DNA of 64,000 nucleotides from Geomonas subterranea (GCF_019063845.1 NZ_CP077683.1:3588501-3652500), one strand, 5' to 3'. Positions 9,831 through 18,504 are shown, counted from the stretch's first letter. Notes: generated by a model from the sequence alone, not told the origin. Numbers and translations are program-made.

Positions 9831-11423
9831 TCAGGGGTAATAGACCACCAGGGCCTTCATCTTCCTGTCTGTCTTGTTTCGATAGATGGTGAGCGCGGAG
9901 GCCCCCGTGGTCAGGCACTGCTCGACCAGGTAGTCCCCCTTGCTCGCGGTCGACTCTACGCGATAGCTGTCCGCGCCGCCAAACTGGCGCAGCACCCTGT
10001 GGAACTGGTCGTCGGAGATGGTGCCGCCGGCAACAGGGATGACCTGAATGGCACGGTACACGTTATTCTCCTTGAACAGCTTGTACTCGGCCCGGATGCC
10101 GATGTACCTGACCCAGCCGGGATGCTTATTTTCATACCCGGCGTCGACCTTGGTACCTTCCAGCATGGCAGGAAGCTTTTCCACGCCCCGTCGCGCGGCG
10201 CCCTTCGCCTGCTTCTCCCCTTCCGGTTTAGAGCTGGCCGGCGTCCGCGGCTTGGTTGAAGGCACTGCTGTAGCGGCGGACGGCACTGCCGGTACGGCAG
10301 GCGGCACTGCCGGTGCGGCGGGAGGCACGGCCCCGGGGGGGGCGGGAACAGCGCCGGGAACAGGCAGCGGCACAACCGGTGCGGCACCCCGCGGGGCGCC
10401 GGAAGCGGTAGGCTTCTCTGCCGGCTTGGGCGCGGGCAGGGCCGCCCGGTCTGGCGCGGAGCTTCTGCCGGCAAGGTACGAGGCCAGCGGGACAGCAACG
10501 AGGAGCAGCACCGGGACGATGAACAGTAACGGCCGGCGCCGTTTCTTCCGCTCGGCCCGGAGCAGCGCGTCGGCCACCGTCTCGCCCGCATAGTAACCGC
10601 CCCCACCCTTGGCCGCTCCGTCCAGCGCGGGTGGAGCCGGCAAAGACTCCCCGGTAATTTCGTTTCTGCCCCCTCCCGTTCTCACCTCGACCCGGTCTTC
10701 CACCTCCGACAACGCCGCTTCCACCGGCGCGGTCCTGGCTTCGGCCTGCTGCATCGCCTCCTCGAAGACGGAGACGGCGCTCCTGCCCCCGCGCCGCACG
10801 GGAGGGTACTCACCCGCGGCCGCCGGCTCCGCTGGCAGCGGCTGAGCGGCAACAGCAGGCAACGGGGCGGTTTCTTCTCCCTCCGGCGTAAGATCTGATG
10901 GTTCAAGGCCTGCGGCTTCAGGCTCCGCAGGTTCAGGGCGCGCCTGTGCGGCGTCTTCGCGAGGGACTTCTTGCAGCGCGGCATTCCCGGCGGGAGGCAC
11001 TTTTCGCGCCCTGGAGACCGCCGTCTTGGCAGGCTGCGGCTCCTCCGGAAGCTGTGCCGCGGGGAGGGTCTCCCCTGTCAGCAGCGCCGCCACCGACTGT
11101 TCAAGGAGCCCGTCCTCCGTGGCGAGGTCGAGCGAGGTCCTGCCGTGCCTTTTGGCCTGAACGGCATCCTCACTGTCGCCGGCCAGGAGCACCAGCCGCC
11201 CCCCGGAGGGGAGCATCTTGTCCAGATGGCGCAGCAGGATGTCTCCTGAAAACCCGGAGATGCGGCTTTGAACGAAGGTGATGTCGGGGGAAAAGGTGGA
11301 TAGTTCGAATTCACCCAGGGCGAGGGTTGACGCCGTCTGCAGTTGCAGCAGTCCCTGCTCCGCCATGTTGTGGAAGATCCGTTGCACCCGTTGGGTGTCT
11401 GCGATGAGGAGGACGCGCGTCAT
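9831..11423 (-). CDS. Receiver-like membrane protein with Pro/Ala linker and novel C-terminal domain
   Basis: 530 residues. The first 115 look like a response-regulator receiver fold (MTRVLLIADTQRVQRIF, FSPDITFVQSRI, GGRLVLLAGDS), but the paired acidic residues after strand 1 are reduced to a single Asp, so phosphorylation is doubtful. A disordered segment leads to one transmembrane helix at about 298-320 (LLFIVPVLLLVAVPLASYLAG). A Pro/Ala-rich periplasmic linker and a 100-residue C-terminal domain (GWVRYIGIRAEYKLFKENNVYR) follow. This would connect a cytoplasmic sensor-like domain to the periplasm. Partner of the adjacent LysM protein; function unknown. Confidence 0.7.
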   Translation of the reverse strand: MTRVLLIADTQRVQRIFHNMAEQGLLQLQTASTLALGEFELSTFSPDITFVQSRISGFSGDILLRHLDKMLPSGGRLVLLAGDSEDAVQAKRHGRTSLDLATEDGLLEQSVAALLTGETLPAAQLPEEPQPAKTAVSRARKVPPAGNAALQEVPREDAAQARPEPAEPEAAGLEPSDLTPEGEETAPLPAVAAQPLPAEPAAAGEYPPVRRGGRSAVSVFEEAMQQAEARTAPVEAALSEVEDRVEVRTGGGRNEITGESLPAPPALDGAAKGGGGYYAGETVADALLRAERKKRRRPLLFIVPVLLLVAVPLASYLAGRSSAPDRAALPAPKPAEKPTASGAPRGAAPVVPLPVPGAVPAPPGAVPPAAPAVPPAVPAVPSAATAVPSTKPRTPASSKPEGEKQAKGAARRGVEKLPAMLEGTKVDAGYENKHPGWVRYIGIRAEYKLFKENNVYRAIQVIPVAGGTISDDQFHRVLRQFGGADSYRVESTASKGDYLVEQCLTTGASALTIYRNKTDRKMKALVVYYP

Positions 11424-11467
11424 GGGTTCCCTTGGTTTTTAGTGGCACATTTTAGGGTAGGGAAGAG

Positions 11468-11535
11468 GAATAATCAATATTATTCAGTTCATGGGAACAA
11501 ATTACACATTGCCCGAATTACGCAATTAGTTGCGT
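11468..11535. promoter_or_regulatory. AT-rich divergent control region with two perfect inverted repeats
   Basis: Between the divergent genes at 11423 and 11603. GAATAAT CAAT ATTATTC occupies 11468-11485 and ACGCAA TTAG TTGCGT occupies 11520-11535. Both are symmetric and lie where operators for either gene would be. No regulator is identifiable. Confidence 0.4.
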
Positions 11536-11602
11536 CCCGGTGCGCAATCGTGCTAGATTAGCCGGCGGACCGCCGTATGCCGTCACCGCCCAAGGAGTTG
11601 TA

Positions 11603-12337
11603 ATGCAAGGCTTGTTACGAAAACTGTCTTTTGTGCTCGTGGCGCTCATCCTGAGCGGTTGCGCCACCACCTATGTTCCGATCAGTTGGGGCCACGGCGA
11701 GAAGGTCAAGAAGCTCTCCACCGAGGATCTTTTCCTTTGCTCCCTTTTCAACCGCTACGACCCCGACCGCAGCACCGTCCGGGTTTCAGGCGCCTCGTTT
11801 GAAGAGGTGATGATGCCCGATGAAGTAAAATTTCACCTTGGCGCCTACCGCCAGGACACCAAGCTCATCTATCGCAACCTGTTCCAGAAATACAGCGACG
11901 TGCAGTTGCGCTCGGTGATGCTGCACGAACTGGCGCACCACGTGTGGTACAACGGCATCACGCCGCAGCAGCGCGACGAATGGCGCCAGTACCTGGGCAA
12001 CAACCCGACCCCCATGCAGGCCATAGTCCGCAGCACCTACAAGCCGGGGAGCGACTTCGACAGCGAAGATTTCGCATTCGCCGTCGAGTACGCCCGGCCG
12101 CGCGACCTCGAGGAGTTGGCCCGCCTCAAGATCATCACCAACGAGGAATGCGCCAGGCTCATGGCCGAGAAGTTCCCGAAGCAGGCGGAATCGCCCAAGG
12201 GGCCGCCACTGGTCCAGACGGCATCGGTTCCCCAGCCCGTCATCGGCGATCCCGACGAGGATATACCGCACCAGGCGACCCCAGCCGCGAACGCGAAGGA
12301 TCAAAAGGAGCGGGCCCCACAGCATGAAATTTATTGA
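11603..12337 (+). CDS. Lipoprotein with HELAHH zinc-protease motif
   Basis: 244 residues. The lipobox LSGC near residue 20 marks a lipoprotein. The motif LHELAHHVWY (about residues 110-119) is the HExxH signature of gluzincin or minigluzincin metalloproteases, so the protein may be a zinc peptidase anchored in the envelope. The C-terminal 50 residues are Pro/Gln-rich and probably disordered. AAGGAG (11592-11597) precedes the ATG. Its end overlaps the start of the rhomboid-like gene by 14 bases, so the two are translationally coupled and likely act together. Confidence 0.75.
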   Translation: MQGLLRKLSFVLVALILSGCATTYVPISWGHGEKVKKLSTEDLFLCSLFNRYDPDRSTVRVSGASFEEVMMPDEVKFHLGAYRQDTKLIYRNLFQKYSDVQLRSVMLHELAHHVWYNGITPQQRDEWRQYLGNNPTPMQAIVRSTYKPGSDFDSEDFAFAVEYARPRDLEELARLKIITNEECARLMAEKFPKQAESPKGPPLVQTASVPQPVIGDPDEDIPHQATPAANAKDQKERAPQHEIY

Positions 12338-13109
12338 CCGCCTGGATAGAAAGATCGGCCGCTACGCCATCCCCAACCTCACCATCTACCTCATCGCGGG
12401 CCAGTCGTTCTTCTACCTGATGTACATGACGGGGAAGCTGGACCGGATGGCGACCTACTTCTCCGCCGGGCTGTTCCTGTCCGGTGAGTGGTGGCGCGTC
12501 TTCACCATCCCCTTCGATCCACCGCGGTCCAGCCTCATCTTCACCCTGATCGCCTGGTACTTTTTCTACATGCTCGGCTCGACGCTCGAGGAGCACTGGG
12601 GAGCGTTCCGCTACAACGCCTACCTCGTGCTCGGCTGCCTGATCACCTTCGCCGCCTCGTTCCTGATCCCGGAATATCCGGTCAGCAACGCGTTCCTCGC
12701 CGGCTCGGTCTTTCTCGCCTTCGCCACCCTGTTCCCCGAATTCCAGATCCTGCTTTTCTTCGTGCTGCCGGTGCGCATCAAATGGCTCGCGCTCTTGACC
12801 TGGCTGGGCTACGCCTATCAGGTCATCGTCGGCGGCTGGCCCTCCCGGATCATGGTCATGGCGGCAATCGCCAACTACCTCATCTTTTTCGCCAACGACA
12901 TCTACCTCAACCTGCGCCACGGCAAGAGGCAGATCACCAAGAAGGTGGGCGGACTTCAATTCCGCGAGAAGGAACTGGTACACAAGTGCACCACCTGCGG
13001 CATCACCGGGAAGACCCACCCCGACATGGACTTCCGCTACTGCCCGAAATGCAACGGGCAGTACGGCTACTGCAGGGATCACATCTTCAGCCACGAACAC
13101 AAGAAATGA
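12324..13109 (+). CDS. Rhomboid-like membrane protein with C-terminal zinc ribbon, probably inactive
   Basis: 261 residues with about six hydrophobic segments arranged like rhomboids: a WW pair in FLSGEWWRVFTIPFDPP, then GSTLEEHWGAFRYN where active rhomboids have WR- and E-containing loop motifs. The catalytic GxSG is replaced by FLAGSVFL and the expected His of the last helix (GAHxxG) is absent, so proteolysis is unlikely. The cytoplasmic tail has two CxxC pairs (CTTCG and CPKCNG), a probable zinc ribbon. Coupled to the lipoprotein protease gene by overlap. Confidence 0.7.
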   Translation: MKFIDRLDRKIGRYAIPNLTIYLIAGQSFFYLMYMTGKLDRMATYFSAGLFLSGEWWRVFTIPFDPPRSSLIFTLIAWYFFYMLGSTLEEHWGAFRYNAYLVLGCLITFAASFLIPEYPVSNAFLAGSVFLAFATLFPEFQILLFFVLPVRIKWLALLTWLGYAYQVIVGGWPSRIMVMAAIANYLIFFANDIYLNLRHGKRQITKKVGGLQFREKELVHKCTTCGITGKTHPDMDFRYCPKCNGQYGYCRDHIFSHEHKK

Positions 13110-13140
13110 TCACCCCCCAAGGGGGCTACAGGAGAAGCAG

Positions 13141-13449
13141 ATGCTGAACAAGCTGGCCGGCATACAAGGGAAGTTGAACAACATCGGCGACGAAGTCTAC
13201 CAGACCTGGAGCCATGAGCAGCGCCACGAGGAGATCGCCAAGCTGGTGCAGGGATTCAGGAACGGGCTCCCGGTCCAGATCCTTTGCCAGCTCTCGGCCT
13301 CCATAGCCGGGGGCACCGCGGAGGCCGCCGAGCATCTCGCCATCCTGATCCCGCGCCGGGAGAGAAAAACCATCGTCAACCGGGAATCCGGGTCGGACAA
13401 GGCGCTGCGCGACCTGCTGGAAGCCACCCTGCTCCCCCCCCGGAACTGA
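13141..13449 (+). CDS. Small conserved-looking protein of unknown function
   Basis: 102 residues, soluble, helical (LNKLAGIQGKLNNIGDEVY, EQRHEEIAKLVQGF). AGGAGAAG lies just before the ATG, 31 bases after the rhomboid-like gene, so it is probably the last gene of that three-gene operon. No motif is recognised. It is convergent with the usher gene, five bases apart. Confidence 0.65.
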   Translation: MLNKLAGIQGKLNNIGDEVYQTWSHEQRHEEIAKLVQGFRNGLPVQILCQLSASIAGGTAEAAEHLAILIPRRERKTIVNRESGSDKALRDLLEATLLPPRN

Positions 13450-13454
13450 GCCCC

Positions 13455-16175
13455 CTACTCCTGGTCCGGCATCGCCCCCGGTCCCCCGAGCACCCTCCCC
13501 GGCGCCGTATCGGCCGGGGCCAGCACGAAGTCGACCCCTGAAATCATGTCCCCTCCCGGCGGCACCGTCGCGCCGCGCGCGGGCAACGTGCTCGCCTTCA
13601 TCCGTTGCAGTTCGTCGGCGGGTATGCGCACCAGGTACCTGCCGGGCCTAACCGCCTTGAAAAGGTAGTAGCCGCTTTCCTCCGACAGCGTCGTCGCCTG
13701 CGCCCTGCCCTGTTGCTCCCCCTCCCCGGCCAGTTCCACCTTGACCCCCTTGATGGGCACCTCTCTTCCTCGCGCCAGGCGCACCGTCACCGTCCCGTCG
13801 ATTTCGCCGCCGGTGGTCATCGTGAAATCGCACCTGGCAACCACGCCGCCCCTGGGCACGATGCGGCACCCCTCCTGGCTAGGGACCATAAAAGGATCCT
13901 CGATCGACGTCAGGTCCACCGTTACATCTACGGGGATGTCCGGCTGCAGGAACGCGATCACCTGCCCCCCGGAACCGTCGGGCAGGGCCCTGACCCGGCT
14001 GCCGTTCAGGAGGAAGTCGACCCGCGGCAACGGCGTCGTCGTGCCGTCGGGCTCGGCGACCGTGGCGGAAACGGCAACCATCCCGTAAGGCGCCAGCGGC
14101 TCGGCCGATGCCAGCAGCCGTCCTGCCGGAGCAGCGGCGACCGATGATCGCACGCCGAAGTCGAAACCGTAGGCGCCGTCGGTGCTGCCATGGGCGGCAA
14201 CCGAATACCCCACCTGCCCCATCCGCTTCGAAACCCCGAGCCGCAGCCCGGTCAACCGGTCCGCCGGTACATGGGACAGCGCCGAATTCAGCTGCAGCCC
14301 CGGGGCGATCTCGACATCCGCACTGATGTCGACTCCGGAGGGCTTGGCGGCCGGCACGAAAACGAACCCGGCCTCCCCCCTCACGCTGACGTCGCTCAAC
14401 CTGGTGCTGACCTGGACCTTGCTCGTGGCGCAGGTTTCTCCCTGCAGCCGGGAGAGGTCAGCCTGCAGCGTCGTGTTCCAACCATTCCAACCGCCCGAAA
14501 CGCGCCACTGGGATGTCGTTTCGATCCGGCCCGAGTTTCTGGTGCCGAAGCCGATCTCGACCGAGTACGGAACCCGGATCTCGTCCAGCAAGGTGAAGGA
14601 CGAGTTTCCCTTCACCGTCGTCAGGGTGCGCAGGGGGGGGTCACTGTAGTAGAACTGCGGCGAGTAATAGTTGTGGAAAAAGCGCTGTCCCAGTTCCAGG
14701 TTCAAACCGAACAGGTTGCGGCTGGATGACTTGACGCTGACCAGCTGCCCCTCCAGGTCCTTTCCCGGCGCCAGCATCTGGATCACATCCAGGGACAACA
14801 GGGTGGATCGCAAGGCCGTGCGGACCCCGGCGCCGAAGTATTCCAGCGCCGAGCCCCGACGCTCCGTATGCCTTACCACCAGTAACGAGCCGGTCAGGTT
14901 CCTGGTCAGGCCGAAGTCCGAGGTGAAGGTGATGTTGGACTCTGCGTCGCCATCCTGGACCTCGTGCCGCGTCAGCCCCGTCTGCCAACCGGCTGAAAGG
15001 GTGTACAGCAGCTCTCCGGTCGGAGTGGTGGCATCGGACACGAACACCTCTTCCGACTCCTGCCTTTCTCCAAAAGGTCCATGCAGCACCACCTTGAAAC
15101 TGTTGACGCCGTAATAGACGCGGAGGTTGACGAAATGGTACATCCCTTCAGCGGTGGGGGGCTGGTAGCGGATCTGGGTGCCGTTGTGAAAGAGCTCGGC
15201 GTCCCAACCGGGCGGGAGCTGGCCGTGCATGTCGTGGGTGAGGAACTGCCCGCCGCCCAGCAGGGGGCGGTTGGAGAGGTAAAGGCCGTACATCGGTTTG
15301 GTAGACGCCCCGACCCCGTCCACGTGTGGCGCCTGGTTCGAGCCCAGGGCCACCTGATTGAACCCCAAAGGTCCCATCCGGTAGCCGGCGGCGCTGCGCC
15401 TGGACAGGGTGAGGTCCAGCCGCCTGAGATCCTCGTTCTCCGCGAGTACATGTGCCTCCCCCGTCATGTAGAGGAGGTCGCCGGAGAGGTTCATCGAGTT
15501 CAGCACCCGGCTGCCATTACCCTTGTACCCGTCCGATGACCGGGAGAATTCCGCGGCGAGGTCCGCCGTCGGGACAGCCGCCGCACCCCTGGGGGGGGTC
15601 GCATCCGGATACAGTCGCTTCTGGTCCAAGGTTTTCGGCGCCATGAAGGCGCGCCGCTTCCTGGCCGCCTGCAGCGGCAGCGGCTCGCGCGCCCTAACCT
15701 CCAGCGTCGAGGTTTCCCGGCGCAGGTGGAAATCCACCGGCAGCCACCTCGACAGCGCGCCGGAGTTCACCAGGATCTCCCCCTTCTGCACGAAAGCCTC
15801 GCCGTTTATGGAGAATGATTCCCTGCCATGGACGGTGTAGCCTTCCTCCAGGTCGATGACGAAGGGTCGCGCCTGGTTCAGCGCGAAGCCGAAGGCCCTG
15901 TCCTTGTCGCAGCTGATCGCCAGCGAGAGGGCATCGGCGAGGGAGCAGACCGGGATGTAGATCTCTCCGCTTCTTTCGACGAGGAGGAAGCTGTCGGCCA
16001 GCGTTTCCTTGTCCAGTTCCAGCGCGACCACCAGCTCCTGGTCGGGGACGGCGGGCGGTCCCGGTTCGGCCGGGGCGGCAAGACACGGGGCGCATGGCAA
16101 AAGGAGGTGGGCGAACAGCAGGAGGGCCGCACAGGTACACACCCGCCGGGTATGGGCGCGTGCGCGGGGCACCAT
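13455..16175 (-). CDS. Fimbrial outer-membrane usher of a chaperone-usher pilus
   Basis: 906 residues. After a signal peptide (about 1-34) comes an N-terminal domain, then a long beta-rich barrel region with repeated amphipathic strands (AYRMG/GPLGFNQVALGSNQ, YGLYLSNRPLLGGGQF, MHGQLPPGWDAELFHNG), which matches the usher plug and pore pattern (VELYRNG-like LFHNG, GFGxR strands). A C-terminal carboxypeptidase-regulatory-like Ig domain (ISGVKVEL, ESGYYLFKAVRPGRYLVRIP) is typical of the alternative/archaic ushers paired with DUF4402 subunits. It forms the secretion pore for subunits delivered by the chaperone encoded three bases upstream. Confidence 0.85.
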   Translation of the reverse strand: MVPRARAHTRRVCTCAALLLFAHLLLPCAPCLAAPAEPGPPAVPDQELVVALELDKETLADSFLLVERSGEIYIPVCSLADALSLAISCDKDRAFGFALNQARPFVIDLEEGYTVHGRESFSINGEAFVQKGEILVNSGALSRWLPVDFHLRRETSTLEVRAREPLPLQAARKRRAFMAPKTLDQKRLYPDATPPRGAAAVPTADLAAEFSRSSDGYKGNGSRVLNSMNLSGDLLYMTGEAHVLAENEDLRRLDLTLSRRSAAGYRMGPLGFNQVALGSNQAPHVDGVGASTKPMYGLYLSNRPLLGGGQFLTHDMHGQLPPGWDAELFHNGTQIRYQPPTAEGMYHFVNLRVYYGVNSFKVVLHGPFGERQESEEVFVSDATTPTGELLYTLSAGWQTGLTRHEVQDGDAESNITFTSDFGLTRNLTGSLLVVRHTERRGSALEYFGAGVRTALRSTLLSLDVIQMLAPGKDLEGQLVSVKSSSRNLFGLNLELGQRFFHNYYSPQFYYSDPPLRTLTTVKGNSSFTLLDEIRVPYSVEIGFGTRNSGRIETTSQWRVSGGWNGWNTTLQADLSRLQGETCATSKVQVSTRLSDVSVRGEAGFVFVPAAKPSGVDISADVEIAPGLQLNSALSHVPADRLTGLRLGVSKRMGQVGYSVAAHGSTDGAYGFDFGVRSSVAAAPAGRLLASAEPLAPYGMVAVSATVAEPDGTTTPLPRVDFLLNGSRVRALPDGSGGQVIAFLQPDIPVDVTVDLTSIEDPFMVPSQEGCRIVPRGGVVARCDFTMTTGGEIDGTVTVRLARGREVPIKGVKVELAGEGEQQGRAQATTLSEESGYYLFKAVRPGRYLVRIPADELQRMKASTLPARGATVPPGGDMISGVDFVLAPADTAPGRVLGGPGAMPDQE

Positions 16176-16178
16176 GGG

Positions 16179-17009
16179 CTAGGGAAGGACGACGGCGGTC
16201 TCGGCCAACGGCTTTTTTTCGTCACGCTCGGTGAAGACCAGGCGTACCGTGTCGCCGCTTCTGAGACGCGTGTTCTCCTGCACGACTATGGCTACCTTGC
16301 GCGCCGTATTGGGGGTGTAGATGGCGAAGCCTTTCCCCTCGGCGACCTTATCCTCGCCGCGGTAGGCTGCCACGTCGCCGTACACCGACCTGGTGCCGTT
16401 CCGGAGCATGGTGAAGGCGAGCACCTGCTGTTTTCCCCCCTGCTGCCGTAGCTCGACCGATGCGGGGTCTATGGTCGCACCCGCTTCCAGCTCACCGTGG
16501 CGGGCGATGACCGGAATGGAGATCCCGACGTTGGCGACGATGTTCATCTTGATGACGCCCGGTTCTTCGTCCTCTTGCTCCGGGAGGCTGGCGATGGCAG
16601 GGGCGGCGCGCGTGAACAGCATGTGGGAGCGGTACTCTCCCGGCCCTAGCTGGGGGGGGATTTTGAACATGATGCGTATGGTCTGACCGCCTCCCGGCAG
16701 CAGGGTCACCTGGCGCGGGGAGAACTTGACCACCTCGTCAGCGAACTTCTCATCCTTTTCAGGCGTGGTCACCTCCCGGAAGTCCCCCGTCTCCGTCATC
16801 CGTCTCCTCACCATGGTGATCTTGTAGGTGGCTTGGGCGGCTCCGGAGTTGATGATGTCGACCTGCGCGGTCCGCTGCCTGTCGGTCAGGACGACCCGGG
16901 TCGGGTACACCATGAGATCGGCCGCGATGACCGTCACGGTGGGCGTGCCCAGGATGACTTGCGCGGCGGTTAACAGCAAAACCATCGACTTGATCAGCAG
17001 TAGCTTCAC
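16179..17009 (-). CDS. Periplasmic pilus chaperone (PapD-like, alternative type)
   Basis: 276 residues with a signal peptide and an N-terminal Ig-like domain: DLMVYPTRVVLTDRQRTAQVDIINSG, then FSPRQVTLLPGGGQTIRIMFKIPP and GEYRSHMLFTR, the classical donor-strand region of the FimC/PapD class. It would cap pilus subunits in the periplasm and hand them to the usher. It starts with GTG at 17009 after a strong GAGGAGGGG. It lies between the second DUF4402 subunit gene and the usher gene, the expected order. Confidence 0.85.
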   Translation of the reverse strand: MKLLLIKSMVLLLTAAQVILGTPTVTVIAADLMVYPTRVVLTDRQRTAQVDIINSGAAQATYKITMVRRRMTETGDFREVTTPEKDEKFADEVVKFSPRQVTLLPGGGQTIRIMFKIPPQLGPGEYRSHMLFTRAAPAIASLPEQEDEEPGVIKMNIVANVGISIPVIARHGELEAGATIDPASVELRQQGGKQQVLAFTMLRNGTRSVYGDVAAYRGEDKVAEGKGFAIYTPNTARKVAIVVQENTRLRSGDTVRLVFTERDEKKPLAETAVVLP

Positions 17010-17018
17010 GTCCCCTCC

Positions 17019-17486
17019 TCATTTCACCGTAACGTTCATGTTGCTGCTGTAAAGGGCGTTGCGCTGCGTTGCACCCACGTTCAGGGTCCCCCCCACCGAG
17101 AAGGAGACCGTCCCCCCGGCAGGAATCACCCCGGTGAGTGGTATGGAAGGGGTGACCGCCGTCACCGTCATCTGGTCCCCTCCTGCGTTGATGGTGAACT
17201 CGGCCGGCAGGGTGATGGTGTAGCTTTTGCCGACGGTTCCCGTGATGGTGAAGCGTGCGGGCGAGAAGGAGGTTCCCAGCGGGAGGACGCTCCCGGAATA
17301 GGTCCTGCTCCCGGCGGAGGTGATGGTGACCGTGCCGGCGCGCCCCGCCCCGCCGGCGACCTTGCCGAAGTTGAAGTCCTGGTTCCTGGTGACGGAGGTC
17401 GGCGCGGCGATTGCGCTCTCTGCGGTCAAAAGCCGCAGCGCCAGGAAGATCGCGCCGGCCTTGGCAGGCATCCCCTTAGCGCTCAT
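17019..17486 (-). CDS. DUF4402 pilus subunit (minor or tip pilin candidate)
   Basis: 155 residues with a signal peptide (LALRLLTAESAIA) and the DUF4402 beta-sandwich: RNQDFNFGKVAGGAGRAGTVTI, ARFTITGTVGKSYTITLPAEF and the terminal GTLNVGATQRNALYSSNMNVTV. DUF4402 proteins are subunits of alternative chaperone-usher pili. The ATG at 17486 is preferred to the GTG at 17489 because GGGAGG then sits four bases upstream. It lies beyond the intercistronic hairpin, so lower expression than the first subunit is expected. Confidence 0.8.
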   Translation of the reverse strand: MSAKGMPAKAGAIFLALRLLTAESAIAAPTSVTRNQDFNFGKVAGGAGRAGTVTITSAGSRTYSGSVLPLGTSFSPARFTITGTVGKSYTITLPAEFTINAGGDQMTVTAVTPSIPLTGVIPAGGTVSFSVGGTLNVGATQRNALYSSNMNVTVK

Positions 17487-17522
17487 CACACCCTCCCCTG
17501 CTGCGTTTAACGGCGCGCCACA

Positions 17523-17556
17523 GGCAAGGGGGGCGGAGAGTTCCGCCCCCCTTGCC
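17523..17556 (-). promoter_or_regulatory. Intercistronic hairpin between the two pilin genes
   Basis: Perfect 15-base stem (17523-17537 with 17542-17556) around a four-base loop, beginning 18 bases after the stop of the first pilin gene. No T run follows in the transcribed strand, so it is better placed as an RNA-stabilising or processing hairpin, or partial attenuator, than as a full terminator. Confidence 0.7.
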
Positions 17557-17574
17557 GCTGACTGGCTTGCAACA

Positions 17575-18090
17575 CTAGTTGTAGTTGACCGCTACGTCCA
17601 TTGTGCCGCTATAGGTGCCGGAGGCCTGGCTGGCGCCGACGGTGAGGGTGGCGCCGACGGAGAGGATTTCAGACGCGGCGCCGAAGGTGTTCAAGGTGCC
17701 GCTGCTGGCGGTGGTGAAGGTGCCGATGGTCATGGGAGCCCCGGGCCCGGTGAGGTTGGTCTGTGCCGGGAAAGTGACCGCGTACGTGCTGGTGGGTTCA
17801 CCGGAAATGGTGAACGCGGCCGCGGCCGCGGTGCTGCCAAGCGCCGTGGTGGTGGTGACCCCGCCGGTGACGGACTGGGCGCCTCCGGTGCTGACCACGA
17901 CGGTCCCGCCTAAAGCACCCGACATGAACCTGCCGAAGTTGAGGTCAACGGTCTTTGTGATGGTGACGGGGAGGACCACCGTGGCGGTGGTATTGGCCTG
18001 GGCCGTTGCCGCCTGGCTGACGCCGGAGCCTGCAGCCCACGCCAGGGCGGTGCATCCTGCCATGACTACGACCTTCCGTAATGTTTTCAT
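17575..18090 (-). CDS. DUF4402 pilus subunit (likely major pilin)
   Basis: 171 residues. Signal peptide ending at SGVSQAATA, then the DUF4402 domain: VVLPVTITKTVDLNFGRFMSG, TISGEPTSTYAVTFPAQT, and the C-terminal strand ASQASGTYSGTMDVAVNYN. First gene of the pilus operon and the one with the best ribosome site (AGGAGA, eight bases before ATG 18090), followed by a strong hairpin; both fit a highly expressed major subunit. Composition is rich in Thr, Ala and Val as in other pilins. Confidence 0.82.
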   Translation of the reverse strand: MKTLRKVVVMAGCTALAWAAGSGVSQAATAQANTTATVVLPVTITKTVDLNFGRFMSGALGGTVVVSTGGAQSVTGGVTTTTALGSTAAAAAFTISGEPTSTYAVTFPAQTNLTGPGAPMTIGTFTTASSGTLNTFGAASEILSVGATLTVGASQASGTYSGTMDVAVNYN

Positions 18091-18504
18091 AGGGGTATCT
18101 CCTTTAATGCATATCTGCACTGTCTCGGAGGGGTAGCACCTTGTGAACACAGCGGACGACGCCCCGGCGGCGGCCTCCCCCGGCCATGGTGGAGTTGAAC
18201 GTCGCTGCCACTGTTACGGTCCCGTGGTTGCCATTGCATGTGGTCCTCCGGACGGATCGGCCGACATTTCTGTGCCGGAGCCCGTCGCCGAACGAGGTGC
18301 CCTTCTGGCAGGTGCGTGGGGTTATTGGGAGTGTCGATGTTCCATCCAGATCCTGAACCGGCTCGGGATTTTCCCGAGGATTAAATATATCCAATCAATC
18401 AAGCATTGCCACGGCTTTGCTATTATTTTCTCGCCCCGGCAAATCCGGCGAGAGCTGATAAGATGTTGTAGTCGAAGCCGACGGATTCCGTGAAAGGAAG
18501 GAAT
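18091..18504. other. Long intergenic region upstream of the pilus operon
   Basis: 414 bases between the divergent pilin and shikimate-kinase-like genes. The half next to the pilins is GC-rich and holds no convincing gene. CTCGGGA TTT TCCCGAG (18362-18378) forms a small hairpin and AT-rich sequence around 18379-18430 is the likely promoter zone, implying a leader of around 300 bases for the pilin mRNA. I looked for a GEMM (c-di-GMP/cGAMP) aptamer and did not find its conserved core. CTCGCC (18433-18438) and GGCGAG (18450-18455) form another short repeat. Confidence 0.4.

Noticed and set aside
18091-18360. Possible GEMM (c-di-GMP or cGAMP) riboswitch in the pilin leader
   Set aside because: The conserved GEMM core and the tetraloop arrangement were not found on the minus strand; only a short hairpin is present.
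18104-18394. 96-codon minus-strand frame upstream of the pilin gene
   Set aside because: No ribosome site, overlaps the pilin promoter/leader region, and the translation has no signal peptide or family features.
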